A stretch of 64,000 bases of DNA, from the NCBI GenBank assembly GCA_025210515.1, contig JAOARM010000033.1, positions 228,758 through 292,757 of the forward strand, given 5' to 3'. The notes beneath the pieces are model-generated. The model was not told the DNA's origin and ran no database searches. It saw nothing but the letters and a program-made list of their open reading frames with translations. Position 1 is the first letter of the stretch. The number at the start of each line of letters is the position of its first letter. A program made the position numbers and the translations under genes. This document shows positions 54,305 to 63,918 of this stretch, in pieces. Source of the DNA: Vallitalea sp. (GTDB taxonomy: Bacteria; Bacillota; Clostridia; Lachnospirales; Vallitaleaceae).

Positions 54305-54845
54305 TTATTTCACCATTATATCATCAAAAGGACTCTTAATTGAAGCAATATTTTTATTGGTTACATGCGTATATATTTCTGTTGTTTTAGAACTAGTGTG
54401 TCCTAATAACTCTTGAATATATCTTATATCAGTACCGTTTTCTAATAAATGTGTGACAAAACTATGTCGCAAGCTATGTACAGATATCCTAATTAACATT
54501 CTATCACTATCAATATCTCTAATTTCTAACCTAGTAACTTCACTAACTCTTAGTCCTGCAGAATACATTAAAGATAATTTAGTTTTATGTTTATTGTTAT
54601 TAACTGAACATAATATATCCTTAACTTGTTTTTTACTTAAAACATTAGGAAGCTTCTTTTCCTTTTTAGGTCTGCTCAAATAAATAATCCACATACTCTT
54701 CAATATCTGTTTCTTAAATTACATTAAAATCCTTATCTACATATTTATCAAATCTCTTGATACAATTAGTATAACATTTTTTAGTCTTATTAGAATACCC
54801 ATTAATATTTAACTCTTGAATAACTTTTTGAATTATATCATTATA
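54305..54845 (-). pseudogene. Degraded tyrosine recombinase (IntI/XerC-like)
   Basis: The upstream part (54845 to about 54730) encodes an N-terminal SAM-like domain, VIQELNINGYSNKTKKCYTN with [12 protein letters not shown], and hits a stop. It continues with [14 protein letters not shown] before losing about 40 residues and its frame. The catalytic part (54703-54305) has [17 protein letters not shown], the first Arg in [14 protein letters not shown], then lacks about 65 residues (DRMLIRI joined to SVHSLRHSF). It ends with [23 protein letters not shown] (His, nucleophile Tyr) and KSPFDDIM. Catalytic residues survive, but the two deletions and the stop make it dead. The IntI-specific helix region falls in a deletion, so XerC-type versus IntI cannot be settled here. 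Confidence 0.8.
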
Positions 54846-54896
54846 TTATATATTACAATAAAAGAATCTCCCCCAAAATATTCTAACCATCATAAT

Positions 54897-55328
54897 CTAA
54901 TCCCACTGAAATACAATAATTCCAACTATCATAACTAAAACTCCGATTAACTTTTTCCAGTCAAAAGCTATTTGCTCAGTACCAAAAAAACCAAATAACT
55001 CAATAAGATATGCAATTATTAGCTGAGAAATAAGTATTAACATAACTGTATATGCAGGACCTAGAGCTGACATACCTTTTACTACAGTAAATATAATAAA
55101 AGCTCCTAGTATCCCTCCAGTAAGATATAATTTGTTTTCTACTTTCAATAAATTTCCAATATTCTGTCTACCCGTAAAAAACCAAGCTATTACACATACA
55201 ATAAAACCTGTTAATTGAACATATGAATTGGTCACCCATATAGATGAGCTCTCAGTTACTCTTGTATTGAAAACACCCTGTATACTCATTAGTGCACCAG
55301 AAATAATCGAACATATAATTCCCATAAA
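54897..55328 (-). CDS. YdcZ/DUF606-type DMT transporter
   Basis: About 143 residues from MGIICSIISGALMSIQGVFNTRV. The ATG at 55328 has GGTGG upstream. Five hydrophobic segments are present, with FNTRV, SYVQLTGF and LGAFIIFTVVKGMSALGPAYT typical of the YdcZ half-transporter family. Such proteins act as dimers in the membrane; substrate unknown. It forms the first conserved gene to the right of the array. Confidence 0.87.
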   Translation of the reverse strand, partial: FMGIICSIISGALMSIQGVFNTRVTESSSIWVTNSYVQLTGFIVCVIAWFFTGRQNIGNLLKVENKLYLTGGILGAFIIFTVVKGMSALGPAYTVMLILISQLIIAYLIELFGFFGTEQIAFDWKKLIGVLVMIVGIIVFQWD

Positions 55329-55463
55329 ATTACCACCCATCCCAATAACTTAACATTAATTAACTCAAGATTCTATAGTTATTATTCTCATAAAATGGGT
55401 TAATATACTAAGAACTTCTATATCGAAAAATTCCTCGTGCACTATTTTAAATTAATTTTGTAA

Positions 55464-56855
55464 TTAAACTTCTTTACTTAATTTTTCATGAATAGCCTGT
55501 GCAGCCTTTTTTCCTGCTCCCATGGCAAGAATAACCGTTGCCGCACCAGTAACAGCATCTCCACCAGCATATACATTTTCAATGGTTGTTTCCATTGTAT
55601 CGTCATTAACTACAATACAACCTCGTTTATTAACATCTAATCCATCAGTTGTATCTCTAAGCAATGGATTCGGCGTTTGTCCTATGGCAACTACAACAGT
55701 ATCAATATCCATAATTTCTTCACTATCTGGAATAGGCTGTGGTCTTCTTCTTCCGCTATCATCTGGCTCACCTAATTCCATCTTAATACATTTCATTCCT
55801 GTTACTTCTCCATTATCTCCAATAATTTCAACAGGATTTTTTAGAAGATCAAAAATAATCTGCTCTTGTTCGGCATGATGAACTTCTTCTCTTCTTGCAG
55901 GCAATTCATCTTTACTTCTTCTATATACAATCTTAACTTCCTTAGCTCCAAGTCTCTTAGCAGTTCTAGCCGCATCCATAGCAACATTACCACCACCAAT
56001 AACTGCTACCTTTTCGCCAATTCTAACAGGTGTTGGGCTGTTAGGAAAATCGTACGCTTTCATAAGATTAACTCTAGTTAAAAACTCATTAGCTGAATAT
56101 ACTCCATTAAGATTTTCTCCATCAATTTTCATAAATCTTGGAAGTCCAGCTCCACTTCCAACAAATACAGATTCAAATCCATCTTCAAATAGTTCTTCAA
56201 TTGTAATAGATTTACCGACTATAACATTCTTCTCAACTTTAACACCTAAATCTATAACACTCTTTAATTCTGTTCTCACTAAATCTTTTGGTAATCTGAA
56301 CTCTGGAATACCATACATTAATACTCCTCCAAGCTCATGTAAAGCTTCGAACATCGTTACTTCGTAGCCCTTTTTGGCTAAATCTGCTGCACAGGTTAAG
56401 CTTGCAGGACCACCACCAACTACAGCTACTTTTATATTATTAGACTTTGGTTTCATTACCTCTTTCTTATGATGTTTCATATAATAATCTGCAACAAATC
56501 TCTCAAGTCTACCTATCGCTACTGGTTCACCTTTAAGTCCTCTTACACACTTTTGTTCACATTGAGATTCTTGTGGACATACTCTACCACAAATTGCTGG
56601 TAACCTATTTTCTGATGAAATAATATTATAAGCAGCTTCAATATTTCCTTCTTGTACTTCTTTAATAAATTCTGGAATTGGCACACTTACTGGACATCCA
56701 TTAACACATGGACGATGCTTACATTGTAGACATCTTCCTGCTTCTTCAATAGCTTCCTCTAATGTGTATCCACACGCTACTTCTTCAAAATTCTTTATTC
56801 TAATTTCAGGAGCTTGCTCCTTCATACTAACTTTTTCTTTACTCATGTTAGGCAT
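55464..56855 (-). CDS. gltA: NADPH-dependent glutamate synthase/NfnB-type oxidoreductase large subunit
   Basis: 463 residues. N-terminal Cys-rich clusters CLQCKHRPCVNGCPVSVPI and CGRVCPQESQCEQKC hold two 4Fe-4S centres. Two Rossmann domains follow, with VAVVGGGPASLTCAADL (FAD, about 145-161) and VAVIGGGNVAMDAARTA (NADPH, about 285). The end is GDAVTGAATVILAMGAG. It is identical in layout to GltA/SudA/NfnB. With the small subunit just upstream, the pair could be NfnAB (electron-bifurcating ferredoxin:NADP oxidoreductase) or sulfide dehydrogenase. A strong AGGAGG precedes the ATG. Confidence 0.9.
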   Translation of the reverse strand: MPNMSKEKVSMKEQAPEIRIKNFEEVACGYTLEEAIEEAGRCLQCKHRPCVNGCPVSVPIPEFIKEVQEGNIEAAYNIISSENRLPAICGRVCPQESQCEQKCVRGLKGEPVAIGRLERFVADYYMKHHKKEVMKPKSNNIKVAVVGGGPASLTCAADLAKKGYEVTMFEALHELGGVLMYGIPEFRLPKDLVRTELKSVIDLGVKVEKNVIVGKSITIEELFEDGFESVFVGSGAGLPRFMKIDGENLNGVYSANEFLTRVNLMKAYDFPNSPTPVRIGEKVAVIGGGNVAMDAARTAKRLGAKEVKIVYRRSKDELPARREEVHHAEQEQIIFDLLKNPVEIIGDNGEVTGMKCIKMELGEPDDSGRRRPQPIPDSEEIMDIDTVVVAIGQTPNPLLRDTTDGLDVNKRGCIVVNDDTMETTIENVYAGGDAVTGAATVILAMGAGKKAAQAIHEKLSKEV

Positions 56856-56877
56856 TATCTAATCCTCCTAATATTTA

Positions 56878-57696
56878 TTAACGATTTAATTTACATGCGT
56901 GTTCTTCTTCATGTTTATAATATGTTTGTCTTCTCATACACTCATCAAAATCAACTAAGAAACCATCAAAATCTGGACCGTCTACACATGCAAATTTTGT
57001 TTCTCCCCCAACAGTAACACGACATCCACCACACATACCTGTTCCATCTATCATAATTGGATTCAACGAAACAGCTGTAAGTATATTAAGTGGTTTTGTA
57101 ACACTAACAACAGCCTTCATCATAATAAGTGGGCCTATAGCTATTACTTCGTCATATTCATTACCTTTATCTAATAAACTATTTAAAACATCTGTTACAA
57201 AACCTTTTGTACCTTTTGTACCATCATTTGTAGCAAAATATATGTTATCACAGACTTCCTTAAACTCATCTTCAAGAATTATGTACTCTTCACTACGTCC
57301 CCCAATAATAACGTCTACTTCTACACCCATATTTTTTAGTTTTTTTAATTGAGGATATAGTGGTGCCGCACCTACACCTCCACCAATTCCTAAAACTCTT
57401 TTATGCTTTTTAAGAACTGTTGGTTGTCCTAAAGGACCAACGAAATCATTTATATAGTCACCTTCTTGCTTTTTACTAAGTAATTTTGTTGAGTAACCAA
57501 CTACTTGATATATAATTGTAACTGTTCCAGCTTCTCTATCATAATCAACTACCGTAAGAGGTATTCTCTCTCCATTTTCATCAACTCTAAGTATAATAAA
57601 TTGTCCTGGTTCACATTTTCTTGCAGTAAATGGAGCATGAACAACCATAAGTTCTACTTGACTATTAATAACTTTCTTCTTAATAATTTTGTACAC
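56878..57696 (-). CDS. Sulfide/dihydroorotate dehydrogenase-like FAD/NAD-binding small subunit (NfnA-like)
   Basis: 272 residues. FAD-binding region early (EPGQFIILRVDENGERIPL), NAD-binding GIGGGVGAAPLYPQLKKL (about 105-122), and a C-terminal 2Fe-2S cluster: MCGGCRVTVGGETKFACVDG with a further Asp upstream. This is the small subunit of NfnAB/SudAB-type flavoproteins. It lies 22 bp upstream of the large subunit, so the two form a complex. NADPH-ferredoxin-NADH electron transfer is the best-known role. Confidence 0.88.
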   Translation of the reverse strand: MYKIIKKKVINSQVELMVVHAPFTARKCEPGQFIILRVDENGERIPLTVVDYDREAGTVTIIYQVVGYSTKLLSKKQEGDYINDFVGPLGQPTVLKKHKRVLGIGGGVGAAPLYPQLKKLKNMGVEVDVIIGGRSEEYIILEDEFKEVCDNIYFATNDGTKGTKGFVTDVLNSLLDKGNEYDEVIAIGPLIMMKAVVSVTKPLNILTAVSLNPIMIDGTGMCGGCRVTVGGETKFACVDGPDFDGFLVDFDECMRRQTYYKHEEEHACKLNR

Positions 57697-57926
57697 TTTT
57701 TTTACCTCATTTCTTTTTTATAATTTATTACTATATTCTATATATATATATAGGACACAATTTAATAATAATAACTACGTAAAGTGTTCACATTAATTCA
57801 TATATAGCAATTTAGCGTTTCTATTACATTTGTTGTTTATTATACCACAATATTTAATATAAGTTAAATATCATAAATCTACTAAATATAAGATATTAAT
57901 ACATAAATATTTGTAAGTAATTATTT

Positions 57927-59282
57927 TTATTTGCTATTAATATCTTCAATTATCTTTTTGTGATTGTTATTACCTAAAACTTCATGTGGATTTTTAATAT
58001 GTTCCTCAAAAAGTTTTCTATTAATCTTAACTGTCAAAATCCTCTTAACCGATTCATCAATTCTATCTTCTGTGATAACTCCTTCATTAACTGCCTTCAT
58101 AAGATTCACATAAGATTCTTCAAAAGGTATAGGCATAAGCAATATATCCACTCCAGCTAATATAGCTTTTACACAGGCTTCTTGTGCACTATATTCATTA
58201 GCTATAGCTCCCATATTAAGTGCATCAGTAATAACTAAGCCATTATAGCCAAGCTCTTTCCTTAACAAATCAGTTACTATTTCTTTTGACAATGAAGCTT
58301 CTATATCGTCTTTGGTAACATTTGGCACCTTAATATGTGCCATCATCACTCCATCTACAGAAGCCTCTATTCCTCTTATAAATGGAATAAACTCAACTTC
58401 CCTAAGTCTGTCTATATTATGATTAACAACTACAGAGCCTGTATGTGTATCATTAGTAGTATCTCCATGTCCTGGGAAATGTTTTATAACTGCTGAAACA
58501 TTTTCACTTTGAATACCTTGTACAGCATTGTAAACCATATCACCTACTAAGTCTTTGTCACTACCATACGCTCTAACACCTATTACTTCATTATCTTTGT
58601 TAGTGTTAACATCTGCAACAGGTGCAAAATCCATATTGAAACCTAAAGATGATATTTCTCTTGCTAATATAGTGCCAATTTCATATGCATTTTTAGGATT
58701 ATTTGTTTCACCTATTACTTTACTATTTGGTAGTATAGTAGCATGCATATTAGGATTTTTAGCAATTCTAGAAACTAGACCTCCTTCCTCATCAACAGAA
58801 ATAAATAGTGGCAGTGCTGAACTTTCTTGTAAATTGCTAATCAAGTCATAAGTCTGATTAATAGTTTCTATGTTATTTTTAAAAAATATTACTCCTGAAG
58901 GGTTATAAGTTTTAATTATATCATTAGCATTATCTGTTATATTAGTTAATGTATTTCCATTATTAAGAGAATCTGCATCTACTATAAACAGCTGTCCAAT
59001 TTTTTCATTTAGAGACATATTTTTTAATATATTATCTATATTTTCTTCTATTGATTTATTAGTATCTATTACATATTTATAATTACTTTCAACAGGTTTT
59101 TTATCTACTTCTGTATTTATATCTTTATTATCTATCTCTGAACCACTAAATCCACTTGGGTTTTCGTCAACATTGTTTTCGTTATTCTTTAATTCATTAT
59201 TATACTCTATCTTATCTATTTCTTGAGAACATCCCACAAATAATAATATGGCTATAGTAATAGTAGCTAAAAATCTATACAT
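57927..59282 (-). CDS. nagZ: Beta-N-acetylhexosaminidase, GH3 family lipoprotein
   Basis: 451 residues. The signal peptide has lipobox LFVGC (Cys18), then an Asn/Glu-rich linker (about 20-75), then a GH3 barrel (about 80-430). The family motif IKHFPGHGDTTNDTH (266-280) carries the His/Asp acid-base pair of NagZ-type enzymes; the nucleophile Asp is in LVITDALNMGAI (D353). It is anchored outside the membrane, where it would cleave GlcNAc-MurNAc fragments during wall recycling. The enzyme is single-domain, as in the short NagZ forms. Confidence 0.87.
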   Translation of the reverse strand: MYRFLATITIAILLFVGCSQEIDKIEYNNELKNNENNVDENPSGFSGSEIDNKDINTEVDKKPVESNYKYVIDTNKSIEENIDNILKNMSLNEKIGQLFIVDADSLNNGNTLTNITDNANDIIKTYNPSGVIFFKNNIETINQTYDLISNLQESSALPLFISVDEEGGLVSRIAKNPNMHATILPNSKVIGETNNPKNAYEIGTILAREISSLGFNMDFAPVADVNTNKDNEVIGVRAYGSDKDLVGDMVYNAVQGIQSENVSAVIKHFPGHGDTTNDTHTGSVVVNHNIDRLREVEFIPFIRGIEASVDGVMMAHIKVPNVTKDDIEASLSKEIVTDLLRKELGYNGLVITDALNMGAIANEYSAQEACVKAILAGVDILLMPIPFEESYVNLMKAVNEGVITEDRIDESVKRILTVKINRKLFEEHIKNPHEVLGNNNHKKIIEDINSK

Positions 59283-59416
59283 TAATAATTACATTCCTTT
59301 CACTTTTATTATCATTATTATATATATAATATTAAAAGCTATTATATACTATTATCATATATAAAACTAGGTAGTATTTTGATAAAGTTACCTCTATATA
59401 CTATCTTTCTATACAC

Positions 59417-59457
59417 AAAAAGATTTTGAGTAAAAATTATACTATTTACTCAAAATC
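59417..59457 (-). terminator. Rho-independent terminator after carB
   Basis: GATTTTGAGTAAA and TTTACTCAAAATC (59422-59434 / 59445-59457) form a 13-bp perfect stem. On the minus strand it is followed by TTTTTGTG. It lies about 40 bp downstream of the carB stop. Confidence 0.85.
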
Positions 59458-59497
59458 CTAAATTCATTCAGTAATTGTAAACTTACATTATGTTAGA

Positions 59498-62400
59498 TTA
59501 GATATTTCTATAATATTCAATAGTCTCGTAATCAAGCCCATGCCCCTCTTTTAAATACTCCATTACTTTTAAATACTCTTTTAGTGTATCTATACAAGTA
59601 AAACATGGAATACCAAGATGCTGTGCAAATGTTCTTATTTTAAATCCATCTTTACTAATATCTTTTCCTGTAGTAGGTATGTTAAAACACATTACAACCT
59701 CTCCATTTTTCATCATATCTTGAACCATAGTAATATCATTGTTTATTAATTCACTATTAATTCCTTTTGTACTTAGAAAATCATTAGTTCCTTTTGATGA
59801 AACAATATCAAATCCTAGTTTTTGAAGTGTTTTAATATATTCAATGGACTCTTTTTTGCTCTCGTCACTAATAGAAACTAATACTTTTCCTTCATTATAA
59901 AACTTATATCCCGCTCCTATAAAAGCTTTCAACAATGCTTTTCTATAATCTGAGTCAATCCCTAATACTTCTCCTGTAGACTTCATCTCTGGAGTTAGGG
60001 CAACATCTACATTACTTAACTTTACAAAAGAAAATACAGGTGCTTTTACAGCAATTAGATTAGTTTCTTGTATAAGATTAATACCATATGATAAGTCTTT
60101 TAATTTATTTCCAAGTATAACTTCCATTGCAATACGTACCATTGGTATTTTGGTCACTTTACTTAGAATAGGTACAGTTCTTGAAGCTCTTGGATTTACT
60201 TCAATAATATATACTTTCTCATCTCTTACAACAAATTGGATATTCATAAGTCCAATAACTTGTAGAGATTTTGCTATTTCTCTTGTATAACAAATAAGAG
60301 TTTCTATTACTTCATCTGAAATATTTTGTGGTGGATATACACATATACTATCTCCTGAATGGACGCCTGTTCTTTCAATATGTTCCATTATACCTGGAAT
60401 TAGTATATCTTCCCCATCTGATATAGCGTCAACTTCAATCTCTATGCCTTCTATATATTCATCAATTAATATCTGACAATCATTAGATATAGAAGTTGCA
60501 TCATCTAAATATTGTTTAAGCTCATTGTCATTTCTAACTACCATCATAGCTCTTCCTCCTATAACATAAGAAGGTCTAATAAGTACTGGATATGCAATTT
60601 CGTGAGCTGTTTTTAACGCATCTTCTATAGTATTAACTGATTTTCCCTTAGGTCTTGGTATATTAATCTGATGAAGTAGCTTATCAAATCTCTCTCTATC
60701 TTCAGCAACATCTATAGAATCTACAGAAGTACCAAGAATCTGTACCCCTTGTTTAACAAGTTTTGGAGCAAGATTAATTGCTGTCTGTCCACCGAATTGT
60801 ACAATAACACCTTTTGGCATTTCTTTTCTAATAACATTAAGTACATCTTCAATAAATAGAGGTTCAAAATATAATTTATCTGCAATATCAAAATCCGTAC
60901 TAACAGTTTCTGGATTATTATTAATTATTATAGAATCATATCCTAAACTCTGAATACCCCAAACAGCATGAACCGAACAATAATCAAATTCTATTCCCTG
61001 TCCTATACGAATAGGCCCTGAACCTATTACAATTATTTTTTCTTTTTTACTTATTTTATTCTCATCTTCACTTTCATAAGTCGAATAATAATAAGGTGTA
61101 TGAGATTCAAACTCTGCGGCACAAGTATCTACCATTTTATAACAAGGATATATTTTATGTGCTCTTCTTATAGTATCAACCATCTCATAAGAATGCCCCG
61201 ATAATTCTCTTATTTCTACATCTGTGAAGCCAAGTGCTTCTGCTTTTTCTAACAGTGATCTAGTTAATAAACGAAGGCTTAGTTCATTCTCAACTTCAAT
61301 AATATTATTAATTTTATATAAAAACCATTTATCTATTTTAGTTATTTCATGTATTTTATCAATAGAAATATTTTTTCTAATAGCTTCTGCAAGTACAAAA
61401 ATCCTCATGTCATCTACTATATATAATCTACTAATTATTTCATCTTTAGATAGTCTCTCTAGTTCTTCTTTTCTAAGCCCTGTTTCTTTTCCTTCTAATG
61501 AAATAACAGCTTTTAATAATGAACTTTCAAAAGTTCTATCAATTGCCATAACTTCTCCTGTAGCTTTCATTGCAGTACCAAGATTTCTATTAGCATAATC
61601 AAACTTATCAAAAGGCCACTTAGGAATTTTAGTTACTACATAATCAAGTGCTGGTTCAAATGAAGCTTTTGTTTTTTTCGTTACAGCATTATCTATTTCA
61701 TGAAGATTAAGCCCAATTGCTATTTTTGCCGCAATCTTTGCAATTGGATATCCTGCTGCTTTTGATGCTAATGCAGATGAGCGACTTACTCTAGGATTCA
61801 CTTCAATTACAATATACTCTTTGCTTACTGGATTAAGAGCAAACTGAACGTTACATCCACCTTCGATTTTTAGTGCTTTAATTATCTTAATTGAAGAACT
61901 TCTTAACATATGATACTCATTATCAGTTAATGTTTGTGATGGTGCTACTACAATACTGTCCCCTGTATGAATACCAACTGGATCAATATTTTCCATATTA
62001 CATATAATAATACAAGTATCATTACTATCTCTCATAACCTCATATTCAATCTCTTTCCAACCTGCAACAGATTGTTCAACTAAAACTTGATTAATTCGGC
62101 TATGCATAAGTCCTGTATGTAATATCTCTTTTAATTCATTAGCATTATGTGCAATACCACCACCTAATCCTCCTAATGTATATGCTGGTCTTACAATAAT
62201 GGGGAATTCTATTTCATTAGCAAATTTTAATCCATCTTCTATGTTACTTATTATTTTACTTTTCGGAATAGGCTCATCAATATCAATCATTAACTGTCGA
62301 AAACTTTCTCTATCCTCAGCTTGTTTAATAGTCTCTAGAGATGTACCTAACAACTTCACGTTATATTTTTCAAGTATACCTGCCTCTTTTAACTCTACTG

Positions 62401-62704
62401 CCATATTAAGCCCTGTTTGACCACCTAAAGTTGGTAGTATACCATCTGGTCTTTCTTTTCCGATAATATAATCAAGAGATTCTATAGTAAGTGGCTGTAT
62501 ATATACAGTATCTGCTATATTGTCATCTGTCATAATAGTAGCAGGATTACTATTAACTAATATAACCTGCACTCCTTCTTCTTTCAGAGATTTACATGCT
62601 TGAGTACCTGCATAATCGAACTCTGCCGCTTGACCTATTATTATAGGCCCCGAACCTATGACTAATACTTTCTTAACATCTATATTTTTAGGCAAATTTC
62701 TCAC
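59498..62704 (-). CDS. carB: Carbamoyl-phosphate synthase large subunit
   Basis: 1068 residues, full length, made of two homologous halves. Each half has an ATP-grasp core (VLVIGSGPIIIGQAAEFDYA near the start and VIGSGPIRIGQGIEFDYC near residue 560). ATP-grasp metal ligands occur in FALNPVSKEYIVIEVNPRVS and FVVRDEKVYIIEVNPRASR. The C-terminal MGS-like allosteric domain begins near residue 935. The enzyme makes carbamoyl phosphate for arginine and pyrimidine synthesis, with CarA supplying ammonia. It starts 38 bp after carA. Confidence 0.97.
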   Translation of the reverse strand: MRNLPKNIDVKKVLVIGSGPIIIGQAAEFDYAGTQACKSLKEEGVQVILVNSNPATIMTDDNIADTVYIQPLTIESLDYIIGKERPDGILPTLGGQTGLNMAVELKEAGILEKYNVKLLGTSLETIKQAEDRESFRQLMIDIDEPIPKSKIISNIEDGLKFANEIEFPIIVRPAYTLGGLGGGIAHNANELKEILHTGLMHSRINQVLVEQSVAGWKEIEYEVMRDSNDTCIIICNMENIDPVGIHTGDSIVVAPSQTLTDNEYHMLRSSSIKIIKALKIEGGCNVQFALNPVSKEYIVIEVNPRVSRSSALASKAAGYPIAKIAAKIAIGLNLHEIDNAVTKKTKASFEPALDYVVTKIPKWPFDKFDYANRNLGTAMKATGEVMAIDRTFESSLLKAVISLEGKETGLRKEELERLSKDEIISRLYIVDDMRIFVLAEAIRKNISIDKIHEITKIDKWFLYKINNIIEVENELSLRLLTRSLLEKAEALGFTDVEIRELSGHSYEMVDTIRRAHKIYPCYKMVDTCAAEFESHTPYYYSTYESEDENKISKKEKIIVIGSGPIRIGQGIEFDYCSVHAVWGIQSLGYDSIIINNNPETVSTDFDIADKLYFEPLFIEDVLNVIRKEMPKGVIVQFGGQTAINLAPKLVKQGVQILGTSVDSIDVAEDRERFDKLLHQINIPRPKGKSVNTIEDALKTAHEIAYPVLIRPSYVIGGRAMMVVRNDNELKQYLDDATSISNDCQILIDEYIEGIEIEVDAISDGEDILIPGIMEHIERTGVHSGDSICVYPPQNISDEVIETLICYTREIAKSLQVIGLMNIQFVVRDEKVYIIEVNPRASRTVPILSKVTKIPMVRIAMEVILGNKLKDLSYGINLIQETNLIAVKAPVFSFVKLSNVDVALTPEMKSTGEVLGIDSDYRKALLKAFIGAGYKFYNEGKVLVSISDESKKESIEYIKTLQKLGFDIVSSKGTNDFLSTKGINSELINNDITMVQDMMKNGEVVMCFNIPTTGKDISKDGFKIRTFAQHLGIPCFTCIDTLKEYLKVMEYLKEGHGLDYETIEYYRNI

Positions 62705-62742
62705 CCTTTCTATAATTATTATTACTACCTTCTATCTATCAT

Positions 62743-63813
62743 CTATAAAATATTAACTCCTTGCTTAATTCCAAACCATTCATTAAATATATAATGACTA
62801 TCTTCTGGCCCTGGACCTTCTTCTGGATGAAACTGTACAGTGGCAATATTATATTTCTTACAACAAAAACCCTCTATAGTCTCATCATTAACATTTACAA
62901 AAGTTTTTTCCATATCATCAGTAAAACTACTTTCTAATACTGCATATCCATGATTCTGTGAAGTCATAAAAACTTTATTAGTTCTAGTGTCTATTACAGG
63001 ATGATTACTTCCTCTATGACCAAATTTTAATTTATATGTATCTGCTTCTAATGCAAGAGCAATCACTTGATGTCCCAAACAAATTCCATATATAGGAATC
63101 TTACCTAATAACTCTTTCACAGTTCTAATTGGAATAATAGCATCTTTTGGATTTCCCGGTCCATTAGAAAATAAAACTCCATCCAAATCATATTTTATTA
63201 TTTCTTGGGAAATAATGTCATGAGGAAACACATATATATCACAATTAAGATTTTTCAACTGCTTAATAATGCCATCTTTAACTCCTAAATCGATTACACC
63301 TATTTTATTACCACTACCTTTAATATGTATAATATTATCTCTTGAAACTTTCTCTACAATATCAGTAGGAAACATAAATTCATCTAATTGTTCTTTCAAC
63401 TTATCAGTTACTTCTTCAGTTGTAATAACACATTTCATTGTTCCCTTATTCCTAATTTTCTTAGTTAACATTCTAGTATCAACATCATATATTCCCGGTA
63501 TATTATTCTCTTTCAAATAAGTATCTATATCTTTTTTACACTGCCAATGATTAGGTTGTTGTGAATACTCTTTCACAATAAATCCTGCTACTTTAATACC
63601 ACTTGATTCTTTATCCTCATCATTTATCCCATAATTTCCTATTAAAGGATATGTCATTATAACTATTTGCCCTGCATAAGAAGGATCTGTAAGAATTTCC
63701 GTATATCCTGTCATCCCAGTATTAAATACTATTTCGCCAAACACAGTATTATTAGCTCCAAAACTTTTCCCTTCTATAATCGTTCCATCTTCCAAAATTA
63801 TCTTAGCACTCAT
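62743..63813 (-). CDS. carA: Carbamoyl-phosphate synthase small subunit
   Basis: 356 residues. The N-terminal CarA domain (GKSFGANNTVFGEIVFNTGM) is followed by a class I glutamine amidotransferase (about 170-350). Catalytic Cys lies in YGICLGHQVIALAL and His/Glu in VQFHPEEGPGPEDS. It hydrolyses glutamine and channels ammonia to CarB. An AGGAGGGAG site precedes the ATG. No PyrR-type attenuator is recognisable by eye in the short leader. Confidence 0.97.
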   Translation of the reverse strand: MSAKIILEDGTIIEGKSFGANNTVFGEIVFNTGMTGYTEILTDPSYAGQIVIMTYPLIGNYGINDEDKESSGIKVAGFIVKEYSQQPNHWQCKKDIDTYLKENNIPGIYDVDTRMLTKKIRNKGTMKCVITTEEVTDKLKEQLDEFMFPTDIVEKVSRDNIIHIKGSGNKIGVIDLGVKDGIIKQLKNLNCDIYVFPHDIISQEIIKYDLDGVLFSNGPGNPKDAIIPIRTVKELLGKIPIYGICLGHQVIALALEADTYKLKFGHRGSNHPVIDTRTNKVFMTSQNHGYAVLESSFTDDMEKTFVNVNDETIEGFCCKKYNIATVQFHPEEGPGPEDSHYIFNEWFGIKQGVNIL

Positions 63814-63918
63814 ATTCTCCCTCCTTCTAAAACTAAATGTTACCTTCTTTATTCAAGCTAAAAATTCCACTCATTACCCACAACTTAGATCATCCACTAG
63901 CCTAGCGGAGAATGTATA

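Larger units (their letters stand above)
30431..54845 (-). mobile_element. Integron-like gene-cassette array with degraded integrase
   Basis: A run of unrelated, mostly single-gene units, all transcribed on the minus strand. Many are separated by imperfect palindromes bounded by RYYYAAC/GTTRRRY-like 7-mers placed 3' of each gene, with a broken IntI/XerC-like recombinase at the upstream end. The arrangement (gene, then attC, then next gene; recombinase at one end) is that of a sedentary integron. Here the recombinase points the same way as the cassettes, as in inverted integrons. Genes of the same kind continue left to about 17.65 kb without recognisable repeats, so the true left boundary may be there. 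Confidence 0.7.

Noticed and set aside
54305..54845. Prophage integrase
   Set aside because: No phage structural, replication or lysis genes are present anywhere in the window, and the recombinase pattern ([24 protein letters not shown]) fits the XerC/IntI-like group.
61224..61598. Plus-strand 124-codon open frame
   Set aside because: Antisense to carB, with no supporting start site; the same holds for other plus-strand frames within carA, gltA, aroE and the array genes.
62705..63918. PyrR-binding attenuator before carA
   Set aside because: No clear anti-anti-terminator/terminator series or PyrR-box sequence is visible in the short leader; only the multi-stem element at 63919-64000 stands out.
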